Shown in pieces: positions 54,094-64,000 of a stretch of 64,000 nt of DNA. Numbering within the stretch: position 1 is the first letter of the stretch; each line of letters begins with the position of its first letter. The notes below the pieces were generated by a model. The model was not told where the DNA came from and did not search any database. It was given only the letters and a program-made list of their open reading frames with translations. Origin of the DNA: Megamerina dolium. Taxonomy: Eukaryota; Arthropoda; Insecta; Diptera; Megamerinidae. The stretch is from positions 10,668,872-10,732,871 of the forward strand of contig OY978530.1 in NCBI GenBank assembly GCA_963854835.1, read 5' to 3'. Made by a program: the position numbers and the translations under genes.

Positions 54094-54990
54094 CTACATA
54101 CAGGGGTTCTCAAGCCATGGCCAAGCAGTTATAGTACAGATGTACTTAACGTTTGGGTATATTACCCAACATCCCGGCCCAGTTGAAAGGATTTTCAAAC
54201 AGGTAATATTGCGATCTTGTGAATAGGACGACGAATGATTCCTCTCGAAGTGCGTATGTCGACCACTCGAACGCGTGCATCCTTCCCATATATAGTGTTG
54301 ACGACTCGCCCCATTTACCATCGTTGTGGTGGCACGTTGTCTTCATGGATGATGACCATAGTGTTGTTGTCGATGTTCGGTCGATCATCAAACCATTTTG
54401 AGCGTACTTGAAGCTCATTGATATACTCGTGTGACCACCGCTTCCAAAACGTTTGTTTGATGCCTGTTATTTGTGCCCATTGTTGTAGATTGCTGACGTT
54501 TGGTAATATATTTCGCTCCGGAAGACCTTGTAAAGCGCCGCCAATGATGAAGTGACCTGGAGTCAATGCTTCATAGTCGTTCGGATCGGATGACAATGGT
54601 TGTATTGGCCGAGAATTTAGTATAGCTTCTATTTCTATCAAAGCTGTTGACAGTTCCTCATAAGTAAGTCTCGTGTTTGCGATGCTGCGATTACGGTGAC
54701 CTTTAGCTGATTTGACAGCCGCTTGCCAAATACCGACAAAATGAGGTGCTCTAGGGGGTATAAACCTGAAGTTGACAAATTCATTAGAACAGTACCTTAC
54801 AATTGTGTCTTGATTTTCGCTTTTAAATAAAAATGTCTTTAATTCTGCAAGTTTACTAGAAGCGCCAACGAAGTCTTCCGATCATCCGCTTAAGTGATGC
54901 CAAGAATGCGTTAGTAGATAGGTCTGATACTATTTCGATGTGTACTGCTTTTGTTGCTAAACAAACGAATATTGCGATGTATACCTTCTA
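54094..54990 (-). pseudogene. BEL-2 integrase core and C-terminus
   Basis: Frame 54315-54641 gives EIEAILNSRPIQPLS, EALTPGHFIIGG, FWKRWSHEYINELQVRSKW and EDNVPPQRW. Upstream to 54990, in broken frames, are SDLSTNAFLASLKR, an FVGAS block and APHFVGIWQAAVKSAKGH. In that last block a Gln replaces the catalytic Glu of the canonical GLWEA motif. The end of the protein (RRPIHKIAIL) is near 54200. Confidence 0.82.
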
Positions 54991-56250
54991 GGGTGTCTTG
55001 CCTCTAATTCGCAGATAAACGTTGACTGGTTCACAGAAATCAATGCCACAGCGGGCGAAAGGACGTGACGGAGTTAATCGTTCAACTGGCAAGTGTCCCA
55101 TTATTTGCTGCATCAGTTTTGGCTTGTACCGTACACAATGTATGCATGATCTGACCACTCGCCTTGCTATGTCGCGCGTGTTGATTATCCAAAATTTGAG
55201 TCTTATCAATGCTATGAGCGCTTTAGCTCCGGCATGGTAGTGTTTCCGATGAAGATGACGGACGTAGTTTTCGACGAATTCGCACTTGCTTGGCAATAGT
55301 ATGGGGTGTTTCCTTTCTTCTGGAATGTCTGCTAAATGCAACCGTCCACCAACCTTCATTAGTTGAAATCCTTCGACAGACTCAAGGAAAGGATTCAAGT
55401 AGCGCAACGAACCATTTGTAGTTAAATTTCTCTCTAAAAGATGAATATCATTGGAAAAATGTTTTTGTTGAATGTTCCAAACTATGCATGGCAGGGCATG
55501 ACGTAGCTCTTGCGGTGAAATCGTTCCTATGTCATTGGATTCAACTTTATGTCGTAGTTTATTTACTAATTGAAACATCCATCTAATTAATCGAAGACTG
55601 CTAGTGAACGAACTCCGATGACTGATGGTTTCAAGAATGTGATTGTTGGTTATAGTGGTGTTGAATGCCGATTTACGTTTTTCGCTTTCTATGACTTCCA
55701 TATCAATGTCATCGCTTTTATTTCTAGGCCATGTTTCTATGCTTTCGTATAAGAACGTAGGTCCAGTGCCGAGTGATCTGCCGAGTTCTTCAACAGTGCA
55801 ACCTCTAGAGACTATGTCTGCAGGATTGCTGTATGTAGGCACATACCTCCAATGGGCTCCCGCAGATAACCCTTGGATTTCAGAAACGCGATTGCCAAAG
55901 AATGTCGAAAGTGTTATTGAGTGCATTTTTAACCAATATAAGACTATTTGTGAATCAGTCCAGAGAAAAACATTAATAGATTTGTTTGAAAAAATTGATT
56001 TAATTTTTAAGAAAAGACGAGCTAAAAGAAGAGCACCACAAAGTTCTAGCTTCGGCAACGACTGCTTCTTGATGGGAGCGACTCTCGGTTTTGCGGTGAG
56101 TAAGCGAACGATATTGCACATCCATATGCTCGGATGGATGCGTCGCAGAACCCATGTAATTGAAGCGACTGTGTGTCTGTCGAAATACAAGACCTTTGCA
56201 CCTTGATCGATGAAAGATCCGATACAGAGTTGAGGAAACTTGTCCAAGAG
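54988..56250 (-). pseudogene. BEL-2 RNase H and integrase N-terminus
   Basis: 419-codon open frame: LPKLELCGALLLARL (RNase H Glu block), FLWTDSQIVLYWLKMH (Asp), VSEIQGLSAGAHWRYVPTYSNPADIVSRGC, SGPTFLYES-like, FQLMKVGGRLHLADI, LHRKHYHAGAKALIALIRLKFWI (integrase HH) and CIHCVRYKPKLMQQIMG (CC), ending RCGIDFCEPV at the start of the core. It is the longest intact stretch of this element. Confidence 0.9.
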
Positions 56251-56800
56251 AAATTAATATTCTGAGACACGGATTCGTCCCAATCTAATTTAAGCAGCCA
56301 TAATTCCTGCAACAAAATTTTAGACCTAATAATGATAGGAGCCAAAAGACCAAGAGGATCGAATAATGATGATGCAATTGAAAGAATTTGTTACGCGACT
56401 TGTGGATCTTAGCCTCGGTTCAAAAGAAAATAAAAAGTTATCATGTGTGTGATCCCATTGTAGCCCAAGCGCACTTGTAATAGATGAGTCCAAATTTAGA
56501 TGCTTCTCAGAATTATTCTCCCCTAGACACTGGTGGTTGGAGTGCCACTTTGCGAGCTCAATTTTTGATTTTTGATTTGAAGTTGAGTTGAAGTTGGACA
56601 AGAAGCATCAAATACGACACGCAACTTAGTTGTTGTACTCGTTGGTTTCAGCACACAGTGATGTGGGATATAATGCGGTACATTTAAGTTTGGATTCTCT
56701 ACAACGCTCATGTGTCCCAAACGTTCGTATTCATCCATGAATTCCACATACTTCTCCCTTATTTGTGGTGATTTCGCCAAATGACGTTCTTGTGCATTGA
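56251..56800 (-). pseudogene. BEL-2 RT with catalytic core deleted
   Basis: Frame 56523-56780 has YERLGHMSVVENP, HYIPHHCVLKPTSTTTKLRVVFDASC, i.e. the N-terminal RT. It then jumps (near 56590) into KIELAKWHSNH, which lies after the YVDD block in BEL-1. About 150 codons including the active site are gone. Further frame breaks occur to 56250. Confidence 0.85.
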
Positions 56801-58798
56801 ACCGTCACAATGCCGTGGTATATGAGTTAACCAGGCAAGATGGATCATCTTTGAAGGTTAGTTTGACAATTATTCTGCCAGAAGGATTCCTTGAAACCGT
56901 GTTGTTGTACAAATATTCGCAAGTAGTTTGTTCACGAGTCCAAGATGCTGCGGTGACAGAAACTTCCTCCTATTTCTACAATTTCTCCAATTTAGCATCC
57001 AACGGGTCATTGGCAGTAAATAAGCATAGACGTCGAGTTAAATTATTGCTTGATTGGTAACGACCCGATACAACCCATCCTAATAATGGTTTCTGCAAAA
57101 TTGGTAGATTTGATCCAAGCTTGATTTGACCTACTGACAGCAGGCTAAAAAATGTTTCTGTACCCAACAACAAATCGATTTTGCTAATTTGTCATTAGCA
57201 AAAATAATATTGCTTGGAATATTCCAAGATGAAATATCGATTTCTGGATCTGGCTGATAGGCAATGTGAGGTGTGATGCAAAATGTTAGCGGTAGTTCGA
57301 ATTCGTTTACTTGCGATTTGATATTAGTTGTGGTCTTGCATTTTATAATCGTTGACGACGTACCGACACCTTGGATCTCAATGTTTTGTTTGATTTTTGG
57401 TAATAGTAACCTTTGCGAAAATTCTTCTGTAATAAAATTTACCTGAGAGCAAGAGACCAGTAAGGCCTTGCCCAATATGTAACCACCCGACGAGTCACGA
57501 ACTAAAACGTTTGCAGTTGCTAGAATTATGTTGTCAGACGACGAATTGTGCATGTGTGTATGTACTGTTGCCTCGCGTGATGGTAATGGCTGATTTGTGG
57601 TATGTTGACCTGGCGCAGACCCGAAATGAAGCAAACTGTGGTGCTGCCTTGAACAGATGTTGCATCTGTGTGCTGATGGGCAATGAGCCATTTGATGTCC
57701 CTTCGAAAGACAATTGATGCAAAGTCCTAATTTCTTTGCATGATCAAAACGCTGTGTGGTGTTAAATGACTTAAAACGATCGCAACTTGATATCTTATGA
57801 TTTGTGCTTGAACAAACTGGACACGGCGTATTGGAGCATGTAAATGTGTAACCTCTAAGCTGATTTCTTGCCTTATTTGTGACTGGTTTTGTATTACCTC
57901 GAACAACGGAATTCGTAGCATGTGTATTGTCAATGGATTCCGAATATTGGTAATGCCTTTATAACACTTTAGTACCGTCTTCCCACGTCGCTAGCGTCTT
58001 AAAATCCAACGATTCCTTCCACTTTCTATTGGTCCCTACATCAGATTTCTGCAATACTAAATAAATTAACATAGTTTGCGAAATCTGCCTATAACTACCC
58101 AATGACAAAAGAGAACCGTAAATGGCTGAAGCCTTGTCAATAAGACTTCTCAACTGCAAAGCATTCGGTTTCGAGACTAGTGGTAGTTCAAACAAGGACG
58201 AAATGTTTTCCAAGAAAATTAAAGTTTTGTTATCGTACCTTGCCTTTAGCCGTTCCAATGCCTTTGGGTAATTTTCGTTTGTCACCTGAAATGCAGTTAC
58301 TGTTTCTAAGGCCTGACCTTAAAGTGAATTCCGCAAATGGTTAAAGTTTTCAATGTTAGACAGACTAAATTCCCGATCTATGATCTGCTTGAAAGATGTT
58401 ATAAAATTCTGGTATTCTGAGTACTTGCCATTAAAGATTGGAAGTTTGAGTTGCGGTAATTTTGTGCTAGCTTGTGTTATGCAAGCTGTTTCCGAAAGTG
58501 AGACATTATGGTCTTCTATTAATTGTGCTTGGATGTCTATTTTTGTGGTGACGTAAAGGTCTTCCAAGTCAGCGCGTGCGCTATCGTTGGTGTCCAATTT
58601 TTCAATATCCGTTTGAATCGAGAATATTTGCTTAAAATATGATTCAAGAATGCCCAAACGGCATTTATATTCGGCACCTGACAGGACCTTTCCACCTGGT
58701 CGCAAACTAGCATCCACTATAGTCTTAATGCGTGTGATATTTTTCTTCACGATTGTACGTTGTTGTTTCAACTCGTCCAAAGACATTTCCAAATACAA
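56801..58798 (-). pseudogene. BEL-2 Gag and protease
   Basis: Frames 58319-58798, 57959-58285, 57727-57933 and 57131-57691 cover the Gag N-terminus (SLDELKQQRTIVKKNITRIK), LPIFNGKYSEYQNFITSFKQII, FNHLRNSL, YPKALERLKARYDNKTLIFLENI, HRCNICSRQHHSLLH (knuckle) and the protease site, where the motif reads LLVSCSQVNF rather than LLDSGSQVNF, so the catalytic Asp is lost. The start ATG at 58798 (or 58786) is inferred from BEL-1. Frameshifts separate the pieces. Confidence 0.85.
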
Positions 58799-59271
58799 TT
58801 TAAGATTATGCAGGTCTGTGATCGAAGACGTAAAGCTTACTTACAGTCGGCAAGCAATGTAAACGCTAATTGCAAATTGTGTAAAGCCCTTATTTGAGGG
58901 TATAGAAAAGCGATATGTAAACGAAAAACGGCAATGGTAATGATGATCTACCAGAGATAATGTATGCGATACGATGTGTGCAATGACAAGTAACTGCAGC
59001 GATGAGTCAAATTGGCAGTGTAGATGTAGTGTAATGTAGCAGCGATAACGACGACTCGACAGCGGTAATGTCTATATGAGACAATCTATGTGCGTTCTAG
59101 TTCAGTGACAAGTAACGGCAACGATGAATCGAATGGATAATGTAGCAATGTTTTATAGCTAGTACAACAATAGCAGAGAGACGTGTAATACTGACCACCA
59201 AATGCCAAAATGTTATCAATCGCTCAATACAATATATGCTGTGCTCGTGCCCCACGTTGGGCGCCAAAAAA
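58799..59271 (-). promoter_or_regulatory. BEL-2 leader and primer-binding site
   Basis: The minus strand reads TGGCGCCCAACGTGGGGC at 59249-59266, a full 18-base match to the complement of the tRNA-Lys(CUU) 3' end, five bases from the LTR. The remaining leader contains AGCGATAACGACGACTC-type short repeats and no coding signal. Confidence 0.87.
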
Positions 59272-59425
59272 TGTATGGTCAAGAAGCGTTTTTCTTAACC
59301 TCAAGAAAAAACAAGAGCTAAATTAAAGCGATGTGTTACGTTTGGTTGTCATCAAAAGACTAATTTATTATATCAAATTTACAAGTATGATCTACAAAGT
59401 AGAAAGCATAAGAGAATTGATGAAC
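59272..59425 (-). repeat. 5' LTR of BEL-2 (alignable part)
   Basis: About 154 bp similar to 53839-53992, with small indels. The outer boundary is uncertain and it may be truncated. Confidence 0.75.
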
Positions 59426-59799
59426 TTCTAAATTCTGCTGGATTTCAGTTAGCAAAATAATCGAATCACAAATTTCTTAGTAGCGTTGTTTTACATACGC
59501 TAAAGGTAATTTTTATTTTATTTTAAAACTTCAATTATGGTAAGAGTAAAATGAAAGAAATCACTAATTTCACTTTAATTTCCTGGCTTGTAAGAAACTA
59601 AAATTATTCATTTCTTTTAACAAAATTCGACAGTGTTGAGTTTTATTGAAGAAAGATGTACATGAGTTCACTTATCAATTTTTGCATAAGATAATTTAAA
59701 AAATTAATAAAAAATTGTTTTTCAATTTCAATAAAAAAAAACTAACACAATTTAAAAGTTTATATTTGGCTTAAAGCATGAAATAAAAAATAAAATAAA
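59426..59799. other. No recognisable gene
   Basis: AT-rich flank between BEL-2 and the piggyBac relic. Confidence 0.45.
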
Positions 59800-60310
59800 A
59801 TTTACTTTTGTTTTATACAAGTAGCACAAAACTCAAGTTGGTGTTCCCCACAAACGCTTTTCTTGCATTCTTCGCACGATAAATTAGTCTTACGGCGTTT
59901 TGGGTATGGGCAAAATCAACAAATTTTTCTTTGGCCCTTCACTGTCATTTCTATCTTTGTCCTTGTTGATTTTAACCTTAACACTAACAATCTGACTTTA
60001 TGTCGTTGTCTTCTTTTGGCGTATATAATCTTTTGCTCAGTCACGGCTCTGCAAATATTGCATGAAGCTGCTTCACATAATCTCTACGGTTTAATAATTT
60101 CGTGACTAAACCTATTCCGAACAACATGCACATAGGCGAACGATCAGTTTTACTTGAATGCGACGTAAGACTGCACTCAACCCCTCCCTTAGTGCTGTTG
60201 TAGAACTGGACCCCGCAAGGCTCTTTCTTTTTTTCTTCGTCGCAAGAAAGCAGCATGAAAACAATTTCATTCGGTTTCGGCTTGTAAAAAAAAAGTGAGC
60301 TCGTTATCGT
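59800..60310 (-). pseudogene. piggyBac-type transposase C-terminal relic
   Basis: Minus strand, with frame shifts: FYKPKPNEIVFMLLSC, VQFYNSTKGGVE (the conserved YN.TKGGVD block), a degraded following helix, then KRRKTNLSCEECKKSVCGEH and CATC, the Cys-rich C-terminal finger typical of piggyBac-like transposases, near 59820-59905. The catalytic Asp of the TKGGVD block is replaced by Glu. The N-terminal two thirds are absent and no TTAA-flanked ends were found. Confidence 0.72.
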
Positions 60311-60885
60311 AAGAGAAGTTTATATATCGCACTTTCGGCTCTTTGTGATTCCCACTTGTGTCTTGATCTTCTCTTTATTTGAACGTAAAATCCACGCAAG
60401 CGTTAGTTTGTATGGCTCACACAAAAGTGGTTTTACGAGCTAAATGTTTATCCGTGGGTATATTTCATGAATATGCTCGAAATTCCTAAAAGTCACACAA
60501 AAGGAAAACTTCGTCATTTCGATGACGTTTGTATTCGTTTGATGTAAAAAATCACTTACGTTACACTCACGCCGCTTAACGTAGGCTAAACTTTAAAGTA
60601 CAATTCACACTAACTTATTGTAAAATAAAGACCAATATGCCTAGCGATCTGAGAGAAAAATGGAAAAAGAGCAACAGTCTTCGTACAGTCGACAGTACAG
60701 TCCTCGAAGTTGCAACGTAGACGAACTGCGCCATGCCATATAGTTCAAAAGACCAGATTTTCTGATAAAAAATAAGAAGGAATGATTGTGATTATTAAGT
60801 TTGAGCTCGATGAAAATTTAACATCGAACTAAACGTAGAAAATTGTTGTTCAAACCAAACAATATTTCGAAGAATTGCATATACA
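60311..60885. other. No recognisable gene
   Basis: Unassigned sequence upstream, in transposase sense, of the piggyBac relic. It may contain decayed transposase sequence but no motif is legible. Confidence 0.4.
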
Positions 60886-61560
60886 AGGTGCGTCCCAAAG
60901 TTAACAGGACTTAAAAATCACAAAATAAGCATTTTTACAAAATGAGTTTATTTTATTCCAAATAGTCTCCATCTGCCTTAATACTACGATTTGCACTATC
61001 AAGAACCATTTCGAATGAGGCCCTCTGTACGGATGTCCTTAACATTGATGGTACAAACCTTTTGGATGGGTACTTACAGCACTTCCCTTTCATGGGCAAA
61101 TGCATTTTTCTAAACAAACAGAAGTCGCATGGTGCAAGATCTAGTGAATATGGAGAGATAGTGATGGTCAAAATTAGTTTTTTTTGTAAAAAAATCAGTC
61201 AGAAGTGTCAATCGATGTGACTGCGCATTATCGTGCAACAGAGGCCACATGCTCCTCGTCGGATATACTACTCATTTACATGGCTACGGCTACGCAATTA
61301 TCGCCATAAACTTCTTTCATCATTTTAAAGGTTTCGGTGAAAGTTTTACTAAGTTTATAACAAAACTTAATATTGGCTCCTTGTTCCAATGTCTTTGTTG
61401 TACCGACACTGTAAACACACTGACACTTTAGGTGGGATACCTCTGCTGCTATTTATCCAATTGTCATGAAGTTTTGACTATCACCGAAAAGGAGTACCTT
61501 TCAAACGCATCAATAGGTGGCGCCACTAAAAAACAGTTATTTTGGAAATTCCCTGTTTAG
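60886..61560 (-). pseudogene. Mariner copy, internally deleted
   Basis: Minus-strand frame 60953-61171 encodes the mariner C-terminus (SPYSLDLAPCDFCLFRKMH, normally SPDLAP) and ends with DGDYLE. Upstream, 61180-61560 is a decayed transposase body. Candidate ends are CAAGGTGCGTCCCAAAGTT near 60890 and the loosely similar complement of CAGGGAATTTCCAAAATAA near 61553. Likely subgroup irritans. Confidence 0.68.
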
Positions 61561-61799
61561 TTACCAAGATCCTCTCTCTATTATTATTATTGTTTATTTA
61601 TTTATTTTATTGATTCTACTTTATTTGTTTTATTTGATTTATAATTATGCTTACTGCAACGATTATCCAGTACCAAAATTCAATGCACTTCACTAGTGTT
61701 TTTATTTTTATTTTGGTATGTTTTATTTTTGAATTATGCAGTAATAAAGTCAATGCAGCTTATTTTTTATATCGCAATAACCTTTTACGTATGTTTTGT

Positions 61800-61930
61800 G
61801 TATGGATGAATATAGGGTGGCTGGTGGACGACGCAGAAGAGGAAGACCTAACCTCCTTTGGAAAGATCAAGTACTGGAGAACTTTCCAACTGTCACCAAC
61901 TAACGAAGAAAAGAGCTGAGCTGACAAATC
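61800..61930 (+). pseudogene. Possible non-LTR RT C-terminal tail
   Basis: Plus-strand GGRRRRGRPNLLWKDQVLENF-like sequence after a frame choice; the RRRGRP..W motif is frequent at the end of RTE/CR1-type ORF2. Very short and without neighbours of the same family, so this is tentative. Confidence 0.3.
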
Positions 61931-62311
61931 GCACTTTTGATCTCTTTATATGGAGTGAACTGTACCCTTTTGTTCGAGCATGTTCTATGAAGAGATCAAT
62001 TGTACCCTTTTATACCCGAACGGGTATAAATGTAGATTAGTACGGTTAGAAATTTTTATTCAATGCATTATAATTCTTAATTATATTTTCTTTTAAATTA
62101 TTTGACAATCTACCCATTTCTGCTCTTCGAAACAAAATAATTTATTTTCATTAATTGTGTTGTAATTCTCATAAAAAAAAAATTATTTTTTAATTTTTTT
62201 TACGGGTACAGAGTACAGATCAAACAATTTATTTTCATTCATTGCCTTATAATTTCCGATTCATATATTTCAAATTTAACTGTACAAATAAAATTTACGT
62301 ATTTTCTCTTC

Positions 62312-62394
62312 TCGGATTCGAACCTGGGTACAGGATCATGTGTTTTGCTATCGTATATTCTATCGCCGTCGTTCTACCAGCTACGCTAACCTGC
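62312..62394 (-). other. tRNA-like sequence (degenerate), possible second SINE head
   Basis: The minus strand carries a perfect box A (TAGCGTAGCTGG at 62377-62388) and a perfect box B (GGTTCGAATCC at 62314-62324), about 63 bp apart from start to start. The T-stem does not pair properly (CCAGG opposite CCGAG), so a functional tRNA is unlikely. It could be a tRNA pseudogene or the head of a SINE unrelated to the copies at 788, 10231 and 41566. Confidence 0.5.
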
Positions 62395-62507
62395 AATCAT
62401 TGTTAACTTAAAAGCGAATAACTTGAAAGTGTAGAAAATTTCAAAATATATGAATTAATTTAAAAATTGATCCCGAAAAGATTAATCCCGAACTACTCTC
62501 TTTAGAG

Positions 62508-62700
<193 letters not shown>

Positions 62701-62701
62701 A

Positions 62702-63941
62702 CCAGGTGTACAAGCTTAAATCCACTGTTTGCTCGTAGATGGCGTTAGTGAGCATATTGAGCTATTATCGACAGTGCATCCTTTTTGTTTTATGAGTTCT
62801 ACATCTGTTTACATCAATTATTAAACATCATGAGTGATTTCATACAACAACATACATTTTTCCTCGTATAATCATGTCTAGTTTCGTGCCAGAGAAAGAG
62901 CATATGCGGGAAGCTCAAGTTTTTTTTCTTCAGTTTGAAGAATTCTGCTGCTGAGTCGCATCGAATGCTTGTGGAGACAGTGCGCTATCGGAAACCACTT
63001 GCAGAGACTGGTTTCGTCGGTTCAAAGAATGCCATTTTGACTTGAGAGACAAGAAGCATGAAAATAGACCCAGAAAAGTTGAGGACCATGATTTGCAGGC
63101 TCTTTTGGATGAGGACGATACCCAATCGCAAAAATGCTTGCCGAACAGTTAGGTGTTACTCAACAACCTATTTCCATACGTTTACGAGCCATGGGGAAGA
63201 TTCAAAAATTTTGAAAATGGGTACCCCATGAATTGAACGATAGGCAGATGGAGCGACGACAAAACAGATGCGAAATCTTGCTTGCTAGACAAAAAAAAGT
63301 GGTTCCTGCATCTTGTGGTAACTTGCGATGAAAAGTGGATATACTTTAAGAATCCTAAACGAAAAAAATTGTGGGCCGATCCCGGCCAACCAGCAACTTC
63401 CTCTCCAAGACCAAATCGCTTTGGTCGCAAGGCGATGCTGTGCGTTTGGTGGGATCAGCAGAGTGTCATCTACTACGAGCTTTTGAAACCTGGTGAAACT
63501 GTCAATGCTCACCGCTACCACCAACAACTAGTGAAATTTCGTGGTGCTTTGGATAAAAAAAGGCCTGGTTATGAACAAAGACATGAGAAGCTGATTTTTC
63601 TCCACGACAACGCCCCATCGTACACGTCAAACTGGTCCAAAACTACTTGGACACACTTAATTGGGAGGTACTACCTCATCCCGCTTATTCACCAGACCTG
63701 GCCCCTTCTGGCTATCACCTGTTTTCATCGATGGGTCATACGCTCGCCGAACAGCACTTCGATTCGTATGAAGACGTCGGAAAATGGCTTGACGAGTGGT
63801 TTGCCTCGAAAAATGAGGAGTTCTTCTGGCATGGTATACACAAATTGCCCGAGAGATGGGAAAAATGTATAGCTAGTGAGGGCAAATACTTTGAACAAAT
63901 AAATTTTGGGCTTTCTATGATAAAAAATGTGTTTTTTTTTC

Positions 63942-63945
<4 letters not shown>
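62702..63945 (+). pseudogene. Mariner-type transposase gene, frame-shifted
   Basis: Plus-strand reading: an N-terminal HTH region (62935-63060) with frame breaks, then MLDKKKWFLHLVVTCDEKWIYF (first Asp) at 63282-63350, a long central block, and FLHDNAPSYTSN (second Asp) near 63598-63640. A frameshift follows; the last block is read in another frame as AYSPDLAPSGYHLFSSMGH near 63685-63740, and the end GIHKLPERWEKC..EGKYFE near 63830-63895. All three DD34D positions are visible across frames. A left end CCAGGTGTACAAGC is at 62702; it sits between TA tracts, so the TA duplication cannot be read. Confidence 0.82.
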
Positions 63946-63998
<53 letters not shown>

Positions 63999-64000
63999 TA
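63946..64000. repeat. (TA)n microsatellite, window edge
   Basis: TA repeat running to the end of the window, likely the continuation of 62509-62700 split by the mariner. Confidence 0.93.

Larger units (their letters stand above)
53839..59425 (-). mobile_element. BEL/Pao LTR retrotransposon (BEL-2), internally deleted
   Basis: Matching terminal repeats (TGTATGGTCAAGAAGCG at 53839 and 59272) flank, from right to left, a tRNA-Lys(CUU) PBS, gag, protease, an RT missing its core, RNase H and integrase on the minus strand. It differs in sequence from BEL-1. The outer edges of the LTRs are only approximate because similarity stops at AGAGAATTGA on both sides (about 53992 and 59425). A possible short ATTG target duplication is not convincing. 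Confidence 0.88.

Overview
This window looks like insect, probably dipteran, heterochromatin-like DNA made almost entirely of transposable elements. The host is inferred from errantivirus-type LTR elements with an env gene, Jockey and LOA non-LTR elements, BEL/Pao elements, several mariner groups, an IR/DR Tc1 element and a piggyBac relic. A tephritid-like fly would fit, but no host single-copy gene is visible, so the species is not determinable here. Most reading frames are broken. The clearest exceptions are a Tc1-like transposase (37614-38654) and the gag and env frames of an errantivirus (46445-52342).

Layout. 1-2306: LOA/R1-type relic split by a tRNA-derived SINE. 3050-3995: two RTE fragments joined tail to tail. 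3996-4485 and 6867-7350: Jockey fragments on either side of an unusual 2.4 kb element (4486-6866) with about 400-bp imperfect terminal inverted repeats around a GC-rich tandem array of 94-bp units. 7351-9055: LOA RT relic split by a 541-bp TA-flanked mariner-type deletion derivative. 9080-9725: RT C-terminal relic. 9730-13090: Jockey copy, minus strand, with a SINE inside its RT. 13457-17560: microsatellite, old SINE and an RTE copy.

17564-32935 is a three-level nest, all on the minus strand. A degraded errantivirus is interrupted in env by a BEL/Pao element (18020-30041, TSD AATGG), and that element is interrupted in pol by a 5.2 kb LOA element (19825-25045, 16-bp TSD). 32940-36055: Jockey on the plus strand with a headless SINE in ORF1. 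36060-39400: mariner and Jockey pieces, and a mariner split by the Tc1-like element (37375-39025). 40025-45770: mariner, a degraded Ty3/gypsy element with a SINE in gag, and a non-LTR RT. That RT is split by a (TA)n tract holding a young errantivirus (45916-52586, LTRs differing by three substitutions and one 3-bp indel). 53839-59425: a second BEL/Pao with its RT core deleted. 59800-64000: piggyBac relic, two mariners, a tRNA-like sequence and (TA)n tracts.

The parts work as a parasite community rather than a pathway. Autonomous families (RTE, LOA, Jockey, BEL, errantivirus, Tc1) sit beside a SINE family and deletion derivatives that depend on enzymes supplied in trans. Target-site duplications allow a partial relative chronology. 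All family calls rest on reading motifs by eye; no database search was run.
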